NCBI RefSeq assembly: GCF_001679645.1
Contig: NZ_LRUN01000014.1
Span: forward strand, 84,543-148,542
Source: Pseudomonas bananamidigenes
Lineage (GTDB): Bacteria > Pseudomonadota > Gammaproteobacteria > Pseudomonadales > Pseudomonadaceae
Reading direction: 5' to 3'
DNA: 64,000 bases
Shown: piece after piece, positions 51,969 to 60,413 of the stretch
How positions within the stretch are numbered: the stretch's first letter is position 1
Layout: each line of letters begins with the position of its first letter
Made by a program: the position numbers and the translations under genes
The notes under the pieces: generated by a model
What the model saw: only the letters and a program-made list of their open reading frames with translations
Databases searched by the model: none
Told to the model about the DNA's origin: nothing

Positions 51969-53291
51969 GTGAATCAAAACTGGCATGGCACCCTGATCCG
52001 CCACATGCTGTTGCTGGTCACCGCTTGTCTGGTGATCGGCCTGATCACCGGCTACTACGGCTGGAGCCTCGCGGCGGGACTGGGCCTGTACCTGGCCTGG
52101 ACGCTCAAGCAGTTGCTGCGTCTGCACGAATGGCTGCGCCTCCATCAACCCGATGAAGCACCGCCCGACGGCTATGGTCTGTGGGGCGAAGTGTTCGACA
52201 GCATCTACCACCTGCAACGCCGCGACCAACGGGTACGCGGGCGCCTGCAAGCGGTGATCGACCGCGTTCAGGAGTCCACCGCCGCGCTGAAAGACGCCGT
52301 GATCATGCTCGACAGCGACGGCAACCTGGAATGGTGGAACCGCGCCGCCGAAACCCTGCTCGGCCTCAAGACCCCGCAAGACAGCGGCCAACCCGTGACC
52401 AACCTGGTCCGCCATCCGCGCTTCAAGGAATACTTCGAGCAGGAAAACTACGCCGAGCCGCTGGAAATCCCTTCGCCGACCAACGACCGCGTGCGCATCC
52501 AGATGTACCTCACGCGCTACGGCAACAACGAACACCTGATGCTGGTGCGCGACGTCACGCGCATTCATCAGCTGGAGCAGATGCGCAAGGACTTCATCGC
52601 CAATGTCTCCCATGAGCTGCGCACCCCGCTGACGGTGATCTGCGGCTACCTGGAAACCCTGCTCGACAACGTCGAGGAAGTGAACCCGCGCTGGAGCCGT
52701 GCCCTGCAACAGATGCAGCAACAGGGCGGGCGCATGCAGACCCTGCTCAACGACTTGCTGTTGCTGGCCAAACTGGAAGCCACCGATTACCCGTCGGACA
52801 ACCAGCCCGTGCACATCGACACCCTGTTGCAGTCGATCAAGAGCGATGCGCAGCAATTGTCCGGGACGAAGAATCAGAAGATCACCCTGGAGGCCGACGC
52901 CAGCATCCTGCTCAAGGGCAGCGAGGCGGAACTGCGCAGCGCGTTTTCCAATCTGGTGTTCAACGCCGTCAAATACACGCCGGCCGAAGGCAATATCCGT
53001 ATCCGCTGGTGGGGCGACGATCAGGGTGCACACCTGAGCGTGCAGGATTCCGGGATCGGCATCGACAGCAAACACCTGCCGCGCCTGACCGAACGCTTCT
53101 ACCGCGTCGACTCCAGCCGCAACTCCAACACCGGCGGCACGGGCCTGGGCCTGGCCATCGTCAAACACGTGTTGCTGCGTCACCGCGCACGGATGGAGAT
53201 CAGCAGCGTGCCCGGCCACGGCAGCACCTTCACCTGCCATTTCGCCCCGGCGCAGATCGCACAGGCACGGGTCATCAGCACCGCTGAGTAA
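51969..53291 (+). CDS. phoR: phosphate sensor histidine kinase PhoR
   Basis: 440 residues from a GTG at 51969. Two N-terminal membrane helices (MLLLVTACLVIGLITGYYGWSLAAGLGLYLAW) with almost no periplasmic loop, then a PAS domain (about 95-195), a HisKA domain with H215 in NVSHELRTPL, and an HATPase with N-box 'NLVFNAVKYTP' and G-boxes 'DSGIGID', 'GGTGLGLAIVKHV'. PhoR senses phosphate through the Pst transporter and PhoU, and controls PhoB. Co-transcribed with phoB. Confidence 0.97.
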   Translation: MNQNWHGTLIRHMLLLVTACLVIGLITGYYGWSLAAGLGLYLAWTLKQLLRLHEWLRLHQPDEAPPDGYGLWGEVFDSIYHLQRRDQRVRGRLQAVIDRVQESTAALKDAVIMLDSDGNLEWWNRAAETLLGLKTPQDSGQPVTNLVRHPRFKEYFEQENYAEPLEIPSPTNDRVRIQMYLTRYGNNEHLMLVRDVTRIHQLEQMRKDFIANVSHELRTPLTVICGYLETLLDNVEEVNPRWSRALQQMQQQGGRMQTLLNDLLLLAKLEATDYPSDNQPVHIDTLLQSIKSDAQQLSGTKNQKITLEADASILLKGSEAELRSAFSNLVFNAVKYTPAEGNIRIRWWGDDQGAHLSVQDSGIGIDSKHLPRLTERFYRVDSSRNSNTGGTGLGLAIVKHVLLRHRARMEISSVPGHGSTFTCHFAPAQIAQARVISTAE

Positions 53292-53402
53292 TGCCGGACT
53301 AGGCAATCGCCAGGTCAGCCGCTACATTGGCTGACTTGCGCCTGCCTTTCAGGCGCGAATCTTTCTCCATTACGAATCACACGGAACCTGCAAAACCCCA
53401 TC

Positions 53403-54743
53403 ATGGACCCTTCCCCTGGCTTGTCCCTCGCAACGATATTCGCCGATTTCGGCATGATTCTTTTCGCTCTGATCCTGGTTCTGCTCAACGGCTTCTTCGT
53501 TGCGGCGGAGTTCGCCATGGTCAAACTGCGCTCGACACGGGTCGAAGCCATCGCTGAACAGCACGGTTGGCGCGGGCACATCCTGCGCACGGTGCACAGC
53601 CAGCTCGATGCTTACCTGTCGGCGTGCCAGCTCGGCATCACCCTCGCCTCCCTCGGCCTGGGCTGGGTCGGCGAGCCGGCCTTCGCGCACCTTCTGGAGC
53701 CTGTGCTGAGTGCGGTCGGCGTGCAGTCGGCCGAAGTGGTCAAAGGCATTTCGTTCTTTACCGCGTTCTTCATCATTTCCTACCTGCACATCGTGGTCGG
53801 CGAGCTGGCCCCCAAATCCTGGGCAATCCGCAAACCCGAGCTGTTGTCGCTGTGGACGGCGGTGCCGCTGTACCTGTTCTACTGGGCCATGTACCCGGCG
53901 ATCTACCTGCTCAACGCCAGCGCCAACACCATCCTGCGCATTGCCGGCCAGGGCGAACCGGGCCCGCATCACGAGCACCATTACAGCCGTGAAGAACTGA
54001 AACTGATCCTGCACTCCAGCCGTGGCCAGGACCCGAGCGACCAGGGCATGCGCGTGCTGGCCTCGGCGGTGGAAATGGGCGAACTGGAAGTGGTCGACTG
54101 GGCCAACTCCCGGGAGGATCTGATCACCCTCGAGTTCAACGCGCCGCTGAAAGAAATCCTGGCGATGTTCCGCCGCCACAAGTTCAGCCGCTATCCGGTG
54201 TACGACAGCGAGCGCAAGGAATTCGTCGGCCTGCTGCACATCAAGGATCTGCTGCTGGAGCTGGCGGCGCTGGATCACATTCCGGAGTCGTTCAACCTCG
54301 CCGAGCTGATCCGGCCGCTGGAGCGGGTATCGCGACACATGCCGCTGTCGCAGTTGCTGGAGCAGTTCCGCAAGGGTGGCTCGCACTTTGCCGTGGTCGA
54401 AGAGGCCGACGGTAACATCATCGGCTACCTGACCATGGAGGACGTGCTGGAAGTGCTGGTCGGCGACATCCAGGATGAACACCGCAAGGCCGAACGCGGC
54501 ATCCTCGCCTACCAGCCGGGCAAATTGCTGGTGCGGGGCGATACGCCGCTGTTCAAGGTCGAGCGCCTGCTGGGCATCGATCTGGACCATATCGAAGCCG
54601 AAACCCTCGCCGGGCTGGTTTACGAAACCCTGAAGCGGGTGCCGGAAGAAGAAGAGGTGCTGGAAGTCGAAGGTCTGCGGATCATCATCAAGAAGATGAA
54701 GGGCCCGAAGATCATTCTGGCCAAGGTGCTGATGCTCGATTGA
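53403..54743 (+). CDS. CNNM/CorC-family transport protein with CBS pair (HlyC/CorC family)
   Basis: 446 residues. Four N-terminal membrane segments of the CNNM domain (FGMILFALILVLLNGFFVAAEFAMVKLR; LGITLASLGLGWVGEPAF; FTAFFIISYLHIVVGELAPKSWAI) are followed by two CBS domains (about 205-345; 'FSRYPVYDSERKEFVGLLHIKDLL', 'FAVVEEADGNIIGYLTMEDVLEVLVGDI') and a CorC/HlyC C-domain. These proteins are linked to Mg2+/Co2+ efflux or resistance. The same gene follows phoR in other Pseudomonas. Confidence 0.92.
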   Translation: MDPSPGLSLATIFADFGMILFALILVLLNGFFVAAEFAMVKLRSTRVEAIAEQHGWRGHILRTVHSQLDAYLSACQLGITLASLGLGWVGEPAFAHLLEPVLSAVGVQSAEVVKGISFFTAFFIISYLHIVVGELAPKSWAIRKPELLSLWTAVPLYLFYWAMYPAIYLLNASANTILRIAGQGEPGPHHEHHYSREELKLILHSSRGQDPSDQGMRVLASAVEMGELEVVDWANSREDLITLEFNAPLKEILAMFRRHKFSRYPVYDSERKEFVGLLHIKDLLLELAALDHIPESFNLAELIRPLERVSRHMPLSQLLEQFRKGGSHFAVVEEADGNIIGYLTMEDVLEVLVGDIQDEHRKAERGILAYQPGKLLVRGDTPLFKVERLLGIDLDHIEAETLAGLVYETLKRVPEEEEVLEVEGLRIIIKKMKGPKIILAKVLMLD

Positions 54744-54765
54744 GCAGTGTTGCGGGGTAGCTTTT

Positions 54766-54793
54766 GTGGCGAGGGAGCTTGCTCCCTCGCCAC
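54766..54793. terminator. perfect palindrome, bidirectional terminator or REP
   Basis: GTGGCGAGGGAGC-TT-GCTCCCTCGCCAC, 13-bp perfect arms, between the convergent CorC-family and M23 genes. A T run (CTTTT) precedes it, so on the minus strand a U-like tract is provided too. Likely shared terminator. Confidence 0.7.
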
Positions 54794-54796
54794 ACT

Positions 54797-55693
54797 TTAT
54801 CGCTTGCCCAGCGCAAAGTTGGGCAATGCCCCCAGCGGCTGGTTGAACTGATACGGAATCGACACCAGCCCCCCTCCTGTATTGCGCTGCACCACAAAGT
54901 GCAGGTGCGGGCCGCTGCTGTTGCCGGTATTGCCGGACAGCGCCAGCGGACTGCCCACCGCTACCCGTTGCCCCTCTCGCACGCTCACCGACCCTTGCTT
55001 GAGATGCAGGTACACACCCATCGTGCCGTCGTCGTGCAATATCCGCACGAAGTTGCCGGAAGGATCGGTGCCGCGCCCGTTCTGCGAGTTTTCGGTCTTC
55101 ACCACCACCCCGGCCCGCGCCGCGATGATCGGTGTGCCCACCGGCATGGCGATGTCCATCGCGTACTTGTTCTTCGGTCCATAGTGGCTGTAATCGCCAT
55201 TGGCACCCTGACTCAGACGGAACGGCCCGCCACGCCACGGAAACGGATAGCGATAGCTCTGGGCGGCGCCAGCGGGATCGCCGAGGGAATACTGGAACTG
55301 CGGCGTATACACCAGCGGCTTGCCAGCGGACACCGCCGTCAGCAACGCCAGCCGCGTATTGCTGCGCGCCGGCAGCACCCGGCGGATCGTCTGCGTCGGT
55401 GCGCCGCGTACGTTGTTCAGCCCGGTGAATGCCAGCGCGACCTCCACCGGCGCATACAGATCGTTGCGCACGAACACCACGTCCGTGCCCTTCTGCTTCT
55501 TGATGTCGAGATAGACCTGGCGCTCGAGCCGCTCGACCATCCGGTCCTGAAACACGAACACCTGGGAGCCTTTGCTCGGACGGTCGCTGTACGAGACCAC
55601 TCCGTTGGCATCGGTGGACTTGTAGATCGTCATGGCCACGGTCGAGGTGGAGGCCATGAACAGACCACAGAAAAACAGCAGGCGCAGGGGCAT
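54797..55693 (-). CDS. secreted M23 peptidoglycan endopeptidase with DUF4124
   Basis: 298 residues from the ATG at 55693. Signal peptide (LRLLFFCGLFMASTSTVAM), then a DUF4124-type N-terminus (YKSTDANGVVSYSDRPSKG) and a C-terminal LytM/M23 domain. The metal ligands are intact: H170 and D180 (SHYGPKNKYAMDIAM) and HLH 263-265 (GPHLHFVV). It should cut peptidoglycan crosslinks in the periplasm. In contrast to the degenerate M23-like module in the T6SS effector, this one looks fully active. It lies near phoBR in many Pseudomonas. Confidence 0.92.
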   Translation of the reverse strand: MPLRLLFFCGLFMASTSTVAMTIYKSTDANGVVSYSDRPSKGSQVFVFQDRMVERLERQVYLDIKKQKGTDVVFVRNDLYAPVEVALAFTGLNNVRGAPTQTIRRVLPARSNTRLALLTAVSAGKPLVYTPQFQYSLGDPAGAAQSYRYPFPWRGGPFRLSQGANGDYSHYGPKNKYAMDIAMPVGTPIIAARAGVVVKTENSQNGRGTDPSGNFVRILHDDGTMGVYLHLKQGSVSVREGQRVAVGSPLALSGNTGNSSGPHLHFVVQRNTGGGLVSIPYQFNQPLGALPNFALGKR

Positions 55694-55789
55694 GGGCAAA
55701 CGTTCTGTCGAGTGAGGCCTGGGAATGAGCCTAGCAGCTGAAGCAGACCAGGCTAGTCGACAGATGTTTCAATTTTGCCAGCGCGGAAG

Positions 55790-55839
55790 ATGATCGTCCC
55801 CACGCAGACGGTTCGACGCCTCGACGTGGGAACGATCAT
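55790..55839. repeat. diverged palindrome after the response regulator
   Basis: Left arm ATGATCGTCCCCACG and right arm CGTGGGAACGATCAT pair at 14 of 15 positions, with a 20-base loop. It is related to the CGTTCCCACGC palindrome at 10538-10562. It lies 10 bp past the stop of the response-regulator gene and probably ends its transcript. Confidence 0.65.
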
Positions 55840-55848
55840 GGAAGAAAA

Positions 55849-56805
55849 TTACGCGCCCGGAACGAAGTGCTTCTGCGCCGTGCCGCGGGCGATCAGACGG
55901 GAGATGTAGTCGAGCTTCTGTGCGTCCTGGTCGACGAAACGGAAGGTCAGTTGCAGCCATTCGCTGTCCGGCTTCGGCTCGTGGGCGACCACCGCGTGCA
56001 GGTAACCGTTCAGACGAGCGATCTCGGCGTTATCGCCCTGCTCCAGGTCCAGCACGGCGCTGTCGAGGATCTGTGGCAGGTTGTCGGTACGCTTCACCAC
56101 CAACAGCGCTTCCTTGATGCTCAGGGCCTTGATCACACACTGCTGGGTGCCACCTGGCAGGCGCAACTGGCCTTGACCACGACCGCTGGCCGGGGCGGCA
56201 GAAGCGGCCGGTGCTTTCACCGGCGGGCTGTTGAGCAGGCCACGTTGCGGAGCGGCAGCCGGCGCCGGCGCAGCAGCGGCAGGCTTGGCAAACGGGTTGG
56301 CCGCAGGCGCAGCCGGTGCGGAGCCGACCACTGCAGCCTTGCCACCGGTCAACGCGCTCAGCGAGTCGTTGCCGAACGCCGAGTTCATCTTGGTCGGGGC
56401 GCTGTTCATCAGGGCATCGAGCTTGCCGATCTTGTTCAGGGCCTGCTTGACCTTGGTCAGCAGCTGCTCGTTGGTGAACGGTTTGCTGACGTAGCCGGAA
56501 ACGCCGGCCTGGATCGCCTGTACCACGTTTTCCTTGTCGCCACGGCTGGTGACCATGATGAACGGCATGGTCTTGAGGCTGTCCTGCTCACGGCACCAGG
56601 TGAGCAGTTCGAGGCCGGACATTTCCGGCATTTCCCAGTCGCACAGCACCAGGTCGAAGGCTTCCTTGGCCAGCATGGCCTGGGCCTTCTTGCCGTTGAT
56701 GGCGTCCTCGGTGCGGATCCCCGGGAAGTAATTACGCAGGCACTTTTTCACCAGGTCACGAATGAACGATGCATCGTCCACGACCAACACACTGATCTTG
56801 CTCAT
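55849..56805 (-). CDS. CheY-type response regulator with Ala/Pro linker and C-terminal domain
   Basis: 318 residues. The receiver domain (1-125) has D10/D11, phosphorylation site D56 (DLVLCDWEMPEMSG), T86 and K106 region residues (FIMVTSRGD; SKPFTNEQL). A low-complexity Ala/Pro linker (about 150-220) leads to a C-terminal domain (IKALSIKEALLVVKRTDNLPQILDSAVLDLEQGD). The output is unknown. Position between the M23 gene and phoU is conserved (PA5364 in P. aeruginosa). No DNA-binding or GGDEF domain is visible, so it probably acts through protein contacts. Confidence 0.88.
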   Translation of the reverse strand: MSKISVLVVDDASFIRDLVKKCLRNYFPGIRTEDAINGKKAQAMLAKEAFDLVLCDWEMPEMSGLELLTWCREQDSLKTMPFIMVTSRGDKENVVQAIQAGVSGYVSKPFTNEQLLTKVKQALNKIGKLDALMNSAPTKMNSAFGNDSLSALTGGKAAVVGSAPAAPAANPFAKPAAAAPAPAAAPQRGLLNSPPVKAPAASAAPASGRGQGQLRLPGGTQQCVIKALSIKEALLVVKRTDNLPQILDSAVLDLEQGDNAEIARLNGYLHAVVAHEPKPDSEWLQLTFRFVDQDAQKLDYISRLIARGTAQKHFVPGA

Positions 56806-56946
56806 CCAACACCCCTATTAAAATCCCGGCAAGCATAACGCTGGCTGATGGCACATTGCCAAAACTCTTCAGTCACGCCGGGACTTTTCGTTCGCGGGTG
56901 CTGCTTTTCAATTCGATTGCGCATTCTGCAAATGCACAAACAAAAA

Positions 56947-56968
56947 CGCCCGGCCAAAGGGCCGGGCG
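56947..56968 (-). terminator. rho-independent terminator of phoU
   Basis: CGCCCGGCC-AAAG-GGCCGGGCG with 9-bp perfect stem; on the minus strand it is followed by a T run (the AAAAA at 56942-56946). It begins 16 bp after the phoU stop and ends the pst-phoU transcript. Confidence 0.88.
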
Positions 56969-56984
56969 CTTTTCTCAGGCAATC

Positions 56985-57746
56985 TTACTTATCGTCAGCA
57001 TCGCCCGGAACATTAGCGGTTTCGCCGCTTGTTCCTTCAACTTCTTCCTTCATGCGCTTGAGGCCCATATGGCGCACGTCGGTGCCGCGCACCAGGTAGA
57101 TCACCAGCTCCGAGATGTTGCGGGCGTGGTCGCCGATGCGCTCCAGCGAACGCAGCACCCAGATGATGCTCAAGACCCGCGAGATAGAGCGTGGGTCTTC
57201 CATCATGAAGGTCGCCAGCTCACGCAGGGCGGTCTTGTATTCGCGGTCGATGATCTTGTCGTACTGCGCCACCGACAGCGCCAGATCGGCATCGAAACGG
57301 GCAAAGGCGTCCAGTGCATCACGCACCATGTTGCGCACCTGGTCGCCGATGTGACGCACTTCGACGTAACCGCGCGGCGCTTCACCTTCTTCGCACAGTT
57401 GAATGGCGCGACGGGCGATCTTGGTCGCTTCGTCACCGATGCGCTCAAGGTCGATCACCGATTTGGAGATGCTGATGATCAGACGCAGGTCCGACGCCGC
57501 CGGCTGACGGCGGGCCAGAATGCGCAGGCATTCCTCGTCGATGTTGCGTTCCATCTGGTTGATCTGATCGTCGATCTCGCGCACTTGCTGGGCCAGGCCC
57601 GAGTCGGCCTCGATCAGCGCGGTGACCGCGTCATTGACCTGCTTCTCGACCAGCCCGCCCATGGCCAGCAGGTGGCTGCGCACTTCTTCCAGTTCGGCGT
57701 TGAACTGCGCGGAAATGTGATGGGTAAGGCCTTCTTTACTAATCAT
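56985..57746 (-). CDS. phoU: phosphate signalling protein PhoU
   Basis: 253 residues, longer than the 241 of E. coli owing to a C-terminal acidic tail (EEVEGTSGETANVPGD). Two three-helix bundles each carry metal-binding motifs: 'EIDDQINQMERNIDEECLRILARRQP' and 'DHARNISELVIYLVRGTD'. PhoU links Pst transport to PhoR and prevents Pho activation when phosphate is plentiful. It follows pstB in the same orientation. Confidence 0.97.
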   Translation of the reverse strand: MISKEGLTHHISAQFNAELEEVRSHLLAMGGLVEKQVNDAVTALIEADSGLAQQVREIDDQINQMERNIDEECLRILARRQPAASDLRLIISISKSVIDLERIGDEATKIARRAIQLCEEGEAPRGYVEVRHIGDQVRNMVRDALDAFARFDADLALSVAQYDKIIDREYKTALRELATFMMEDPRSISRVLSIIWVLRSLERIGDHARNISELVIYLVRGTDVRHMGLKRMKEEVEGTSGETANVPGDADDK

Positions 57747-57811
57747 GTTGGCGTCCTTGGAGCGTCCGGTAAGGTGCGAGCATCAATTCAGTGAGCGACA
57801 ACCAGCGTCTG

Positions 57812-58645
57812 CTAGCCGTAACGACCGGTGATGTAGTCTTCGGTCTGCTTCTTGGCCGGATTGGTGAACAGGGTATCGGTGTCGCCGAATTCCACCAGTT
57901 TGCCCATGTACATGAACGCCGTGTAGTCGGACACCCGCGCCGCCTGCTGCATGTTGTGGGTCACGATGACGATGGTGAACTTGGATTTGAGCTCGTAGAT
58001 CAGCTCTTCGACTTTCAGGGTCGAGATCGGGTCGAGGGCCGAGCACGGTTCGTCGAGCAGCAGCACTTCCGGTTCAACAGCGATGGTACGGGCGATCACC
58101 AGACGCTGTTGCTGACCGCCGGACAGGCCAAGGGCCGAGTCATGCAGACGGTCTTTCACTTCGTCCCACAAGGCCGCGCCTTTGAGTGCCCACTCGACGG
58201 CTTCGTCGAGGATGCGCTTCTTGTTGATGCCCTGGATGCGCAGGCCGTAGACCACGTTTTCGTAGATGGTCTTGGGGAACGGGTTGGGCTTCTGGAACAC
58301 CATGCCGACCCGGCGACGCAGCTCGGCCACGTCCTCACCCTTGCGGTAGATGTTGTTGCCGTACAGGTTGATCGCACCTTCGACGCGGCAGCCGTCCACC
58401 AGGTCGTTCATGCGGTTGAAGGTCCGCAGCAGTGTGGACTTGCCGCAGCCGGACGGGCCGATGAAGGCGGTCACGCGCTGTTTCGGGATGTTCATGCTGA
58501 CGTCGTACAGCGCTTGTTTCTCGCCGTAGAACAGGCTCAGGCCCGGCACTTCGATGGCCACGGTTTCCTGCTCGAGGTTCAGGCTCTGCTTGTCGCGGCC
58601 CAGGGCAGACATGTTGATGCCGTGGGTATGTGTTTCGTGCTGCAT
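57812..58645 (-). CDS. pstB: phosphate ABC transporter ATP-binding protein PstB
   Basis: 277 residues. Walker [10 protein letters not shown] from residue 63, ABC signature LSGGQQQR, Walker [13 protein letters not shown] and the switch histidine in '[11 protein letters not shown]'. A short N-terminal extension is present. It powers high-affinity phosphate uptake with PstA, PstC and PstS. It is separated from pstA by an 82-bp gap with a hairpin. Confidence 0.98.
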   Translation of the reverse strand: MQHETHTHGINMSALGRDKQSLNLEQETVAIEVPGLSLFYGEKQALYDVSMNIPKQRVTAFIGPSGCGKSTLLRTFNRMNDLVDGCRVEGAINLYGNNIYRKGEDVAELRRRVGMVFQKPNPFPKTIYENVVYGLRIQGINKKRILDEAVEWALKGAALWDEVKDRLHDSALGLSGGQQQRLVIARTIAVEPEVLLLDEPCSALDPISTLKVEELIYELKSKFTIVIVTHNMQQAARVSDYTAFMYMGKLVEFGDTDTLFTNPAKKQTEDYITGRYG

Positions 58646-58680
58646 GGGAGATCCCCTGTGCTAACAAATTCGGTTCGGTT

Positions 58681-58706
58681 GGCTGCCGGGAATCAGGCCG
58701 GCAGCC
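58681..58706 (-). other. hairpin between pstA and pstB
   Basis: GGCTGCCGG-GAATCAGG-CCGGCAGCC, 9-bp perfect arms, in the gap between pstA and pstB. Lack of a T run on the minus strand suggests an mRNA processing or stability element, not a full terminator. Confidence 0.45.
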
Positions 58707-58727
58707 CTTCAATTCTTGTGACGGCGA

Positions 58728-60398
58728 TCAGCTGTCCAGCGCCTTGTACTTCTCGCGCAGGTGGTTACGAATCCACACCGCCGACAGGTTGAGCACGGCA
58801 ATCACCAGCACCAGCAGCAACGCGGTGGCGTACACCAGCGGTCGTGCGGCTTCGACGTTCGGGCTCTGGAAGCCGACGTCATAGATGTGGAAGCCCAGGT
58901 GCATGATCTTCTGGTCCAGGTGCAGGTACGGGTAGTTGCCGTCCACCGGCAGCGACGGCGCCAGTTTCACCACACCCACCAGCATCAGCGGCGCCACTTC
59001 ACCGGCGGCGCGGGCCACGGCGAGGATCATGCCGGTCATCATGGCCGGACTGGCCATCGGCAGAACGATCTTCCACAGGGTTTCAGCCTTGGTCGCGCCG
59101 AGGGCCAGCGAGCCCTCACGCACGGTGCGCGGGATACGCGCCAGACCTTCTTCGGTGGCCACGATCACCACCGGCACCGCCAGCAGCGCCAGGGTCAGCG
59201 AAGCCCAGAGCAGGCCTGGCGTACCGAAGGTCGGTGCCGGCAGCGCTTCCGGGAAGAACAGACGGTCCAGCGAGCCGCCCAGCACGTAGACGAAGAAGCC
59301 CAGACCGAACACGCCGTAAACAATGGCCGGAACACCCGCCAGGTTGTTCACCGCGATCCGGATCACCCGGGTCAGGGTGTTCTGTTTCGCATACTCACGC
59401 AGGTACACCGCCGCCAGCACGCCGAACGGGGTCACGATCATCGCCATGATCAGGGTCATCATCACGGTGCCGAAGATCGCCGGGAATATCCCGCCTTCGG
59501 TGTTCGCTTCGCGCGGGTCGTCGGAGAGGAATTCCCAGACCTTGCTGAAGTAGAACCCGACCTTGGTGAAAGTACCCATGGCGTTCGGCTGGTAAGCGTG
59601 AACCACTTTGCCCAGGCCGATTTCGACTTCCTTGCCGTTGGCATCGCGAGCCGTCAAAGCGTCGCGGTTGAACTGCGCGTGCAGGTCGGCCAGACGGGCT
59701 TCGACGTCCTGATAGCGGGCGTTCAGCTCGGCGCGCTCGGCATCCATGTCCGCTTGCGCGGTGGCGTCGAGCTTGCCTTCCAGTTCCAGTTTGCGGCCAT
59801 GCAGACGGATGCGCTCGAGACCGGCGTTGATCGCGCCGATGTCGGTCTTTTCCAGGGTTTTCAATTGCGCGGCGAGCTTGCTCACGCGGTCGATCCGCGC
59901 CTGCAGCTCGGGCCACGCGGCTTCGCCCTCGGCGATCACCTTGCCGTCCTGTTTGACGTTGACCAGGTAACCGTAGAAGTTGCCCCACTCGCGACGCTCC
60001 AGCGCCATCAGTTCCGGCGGATTTTTCTGGTCGGTCAGCCACTCGCCGACGATCCAGGTGAAGTCGTTGCCGTTCAGGTCCCGGTTGCCGACCTTGATCA
60101 GCTCACGGGTCATGAATTCCGGGCCCTGGTCAGGCACCGGCAGGCCGGCGCTCTTGAGACGTGCGCGGGGCACTTCTTCCTTCTGCACCACTTCGCCGAT
60201 GACCAGGTGATTGCCCTGGCCCGGGACGTCGTAGCTGGCGTGGATCAGATCCGCCGGCCAGAAGTGACCCAGACCGCGCACGGCAATCACTGCCAGCAGG
60301 CCAATGGTCATGATGACCGCGATGGACACCGCGCCACCGCTGATCCAGACGCCCGGGGCGCCGCTCTTGAACCATCCTTTCAGGGAGTTCTGTTTCAC
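58728..60398 (-). CDS. pstA: phosphate ABC transporter permease PstA, long form with DUF3333-type N-terminus
   Basis: 556 residues from a GTG start. An N-terminal membrane helix (GVWISGGAVSIAVIMTIGLLAVIAV) is followed by a ~230-residue periplasmic or coiled region (DRVSKLAAQLKTLEKTDIGAINAGLERIRLHGRKLE), the long form usual in Pseudomonas. The C-terminal 250 residues are the ABC permease (IPRTVREGSLALGATKAETLWKIVLPMA with the EAA loop). It forms the channel with PstC. Confidence 0.95.
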   Translation of the reverse strand: MKQNSLKGWFKSGAPGVWISGGAVSIAVIMTIGLLAVIAVRGLGHFWPADLIHASYDVPGQGNHLVIGEVVQKEEVPRARLKSAGLPVPDQGPEFMTRELIKVGNRDLNGNDFTWIVGEWLTDQKNPPELMALERREWGNFYGYLVNVKQDGKVIAEGEAAWPELQARIDRVSKLAAQLKTLEKTDIGAINAGLERIRLHGRKLELEGKLDATAQADMDAERAELNARYQDVEARLADLHAQFNRDALTARDANGKEVEIGLGKVVHAYQPNAMGTFTKVGFYFSKVWEFLSDDPREANTEGGIFPAIFGTVMMTLIMAMIVTPFGVLAAVYLREYAKQNTLTRVIRIAVNNLAGVPAIVYGVFGLGFFVYVLGGSLDRLFFPEALPAPTFGTPGLLWASLTLALLAVPVVIVATEEGLARIPRTVREGSLALGATKAETLWKIVLPMASPAMMTGMILAVARAAGEVAPLMLVGVVKLAPSLPVDGNYPYLHLDQKIMHLGFHIYDVGFQSPNVEAARPLVYATALLLVLVIAVLNLSAVWIRNHLREKYKALDS

Positions 60399-60413
60399 AG
60401 ACTTCTACCTTTC

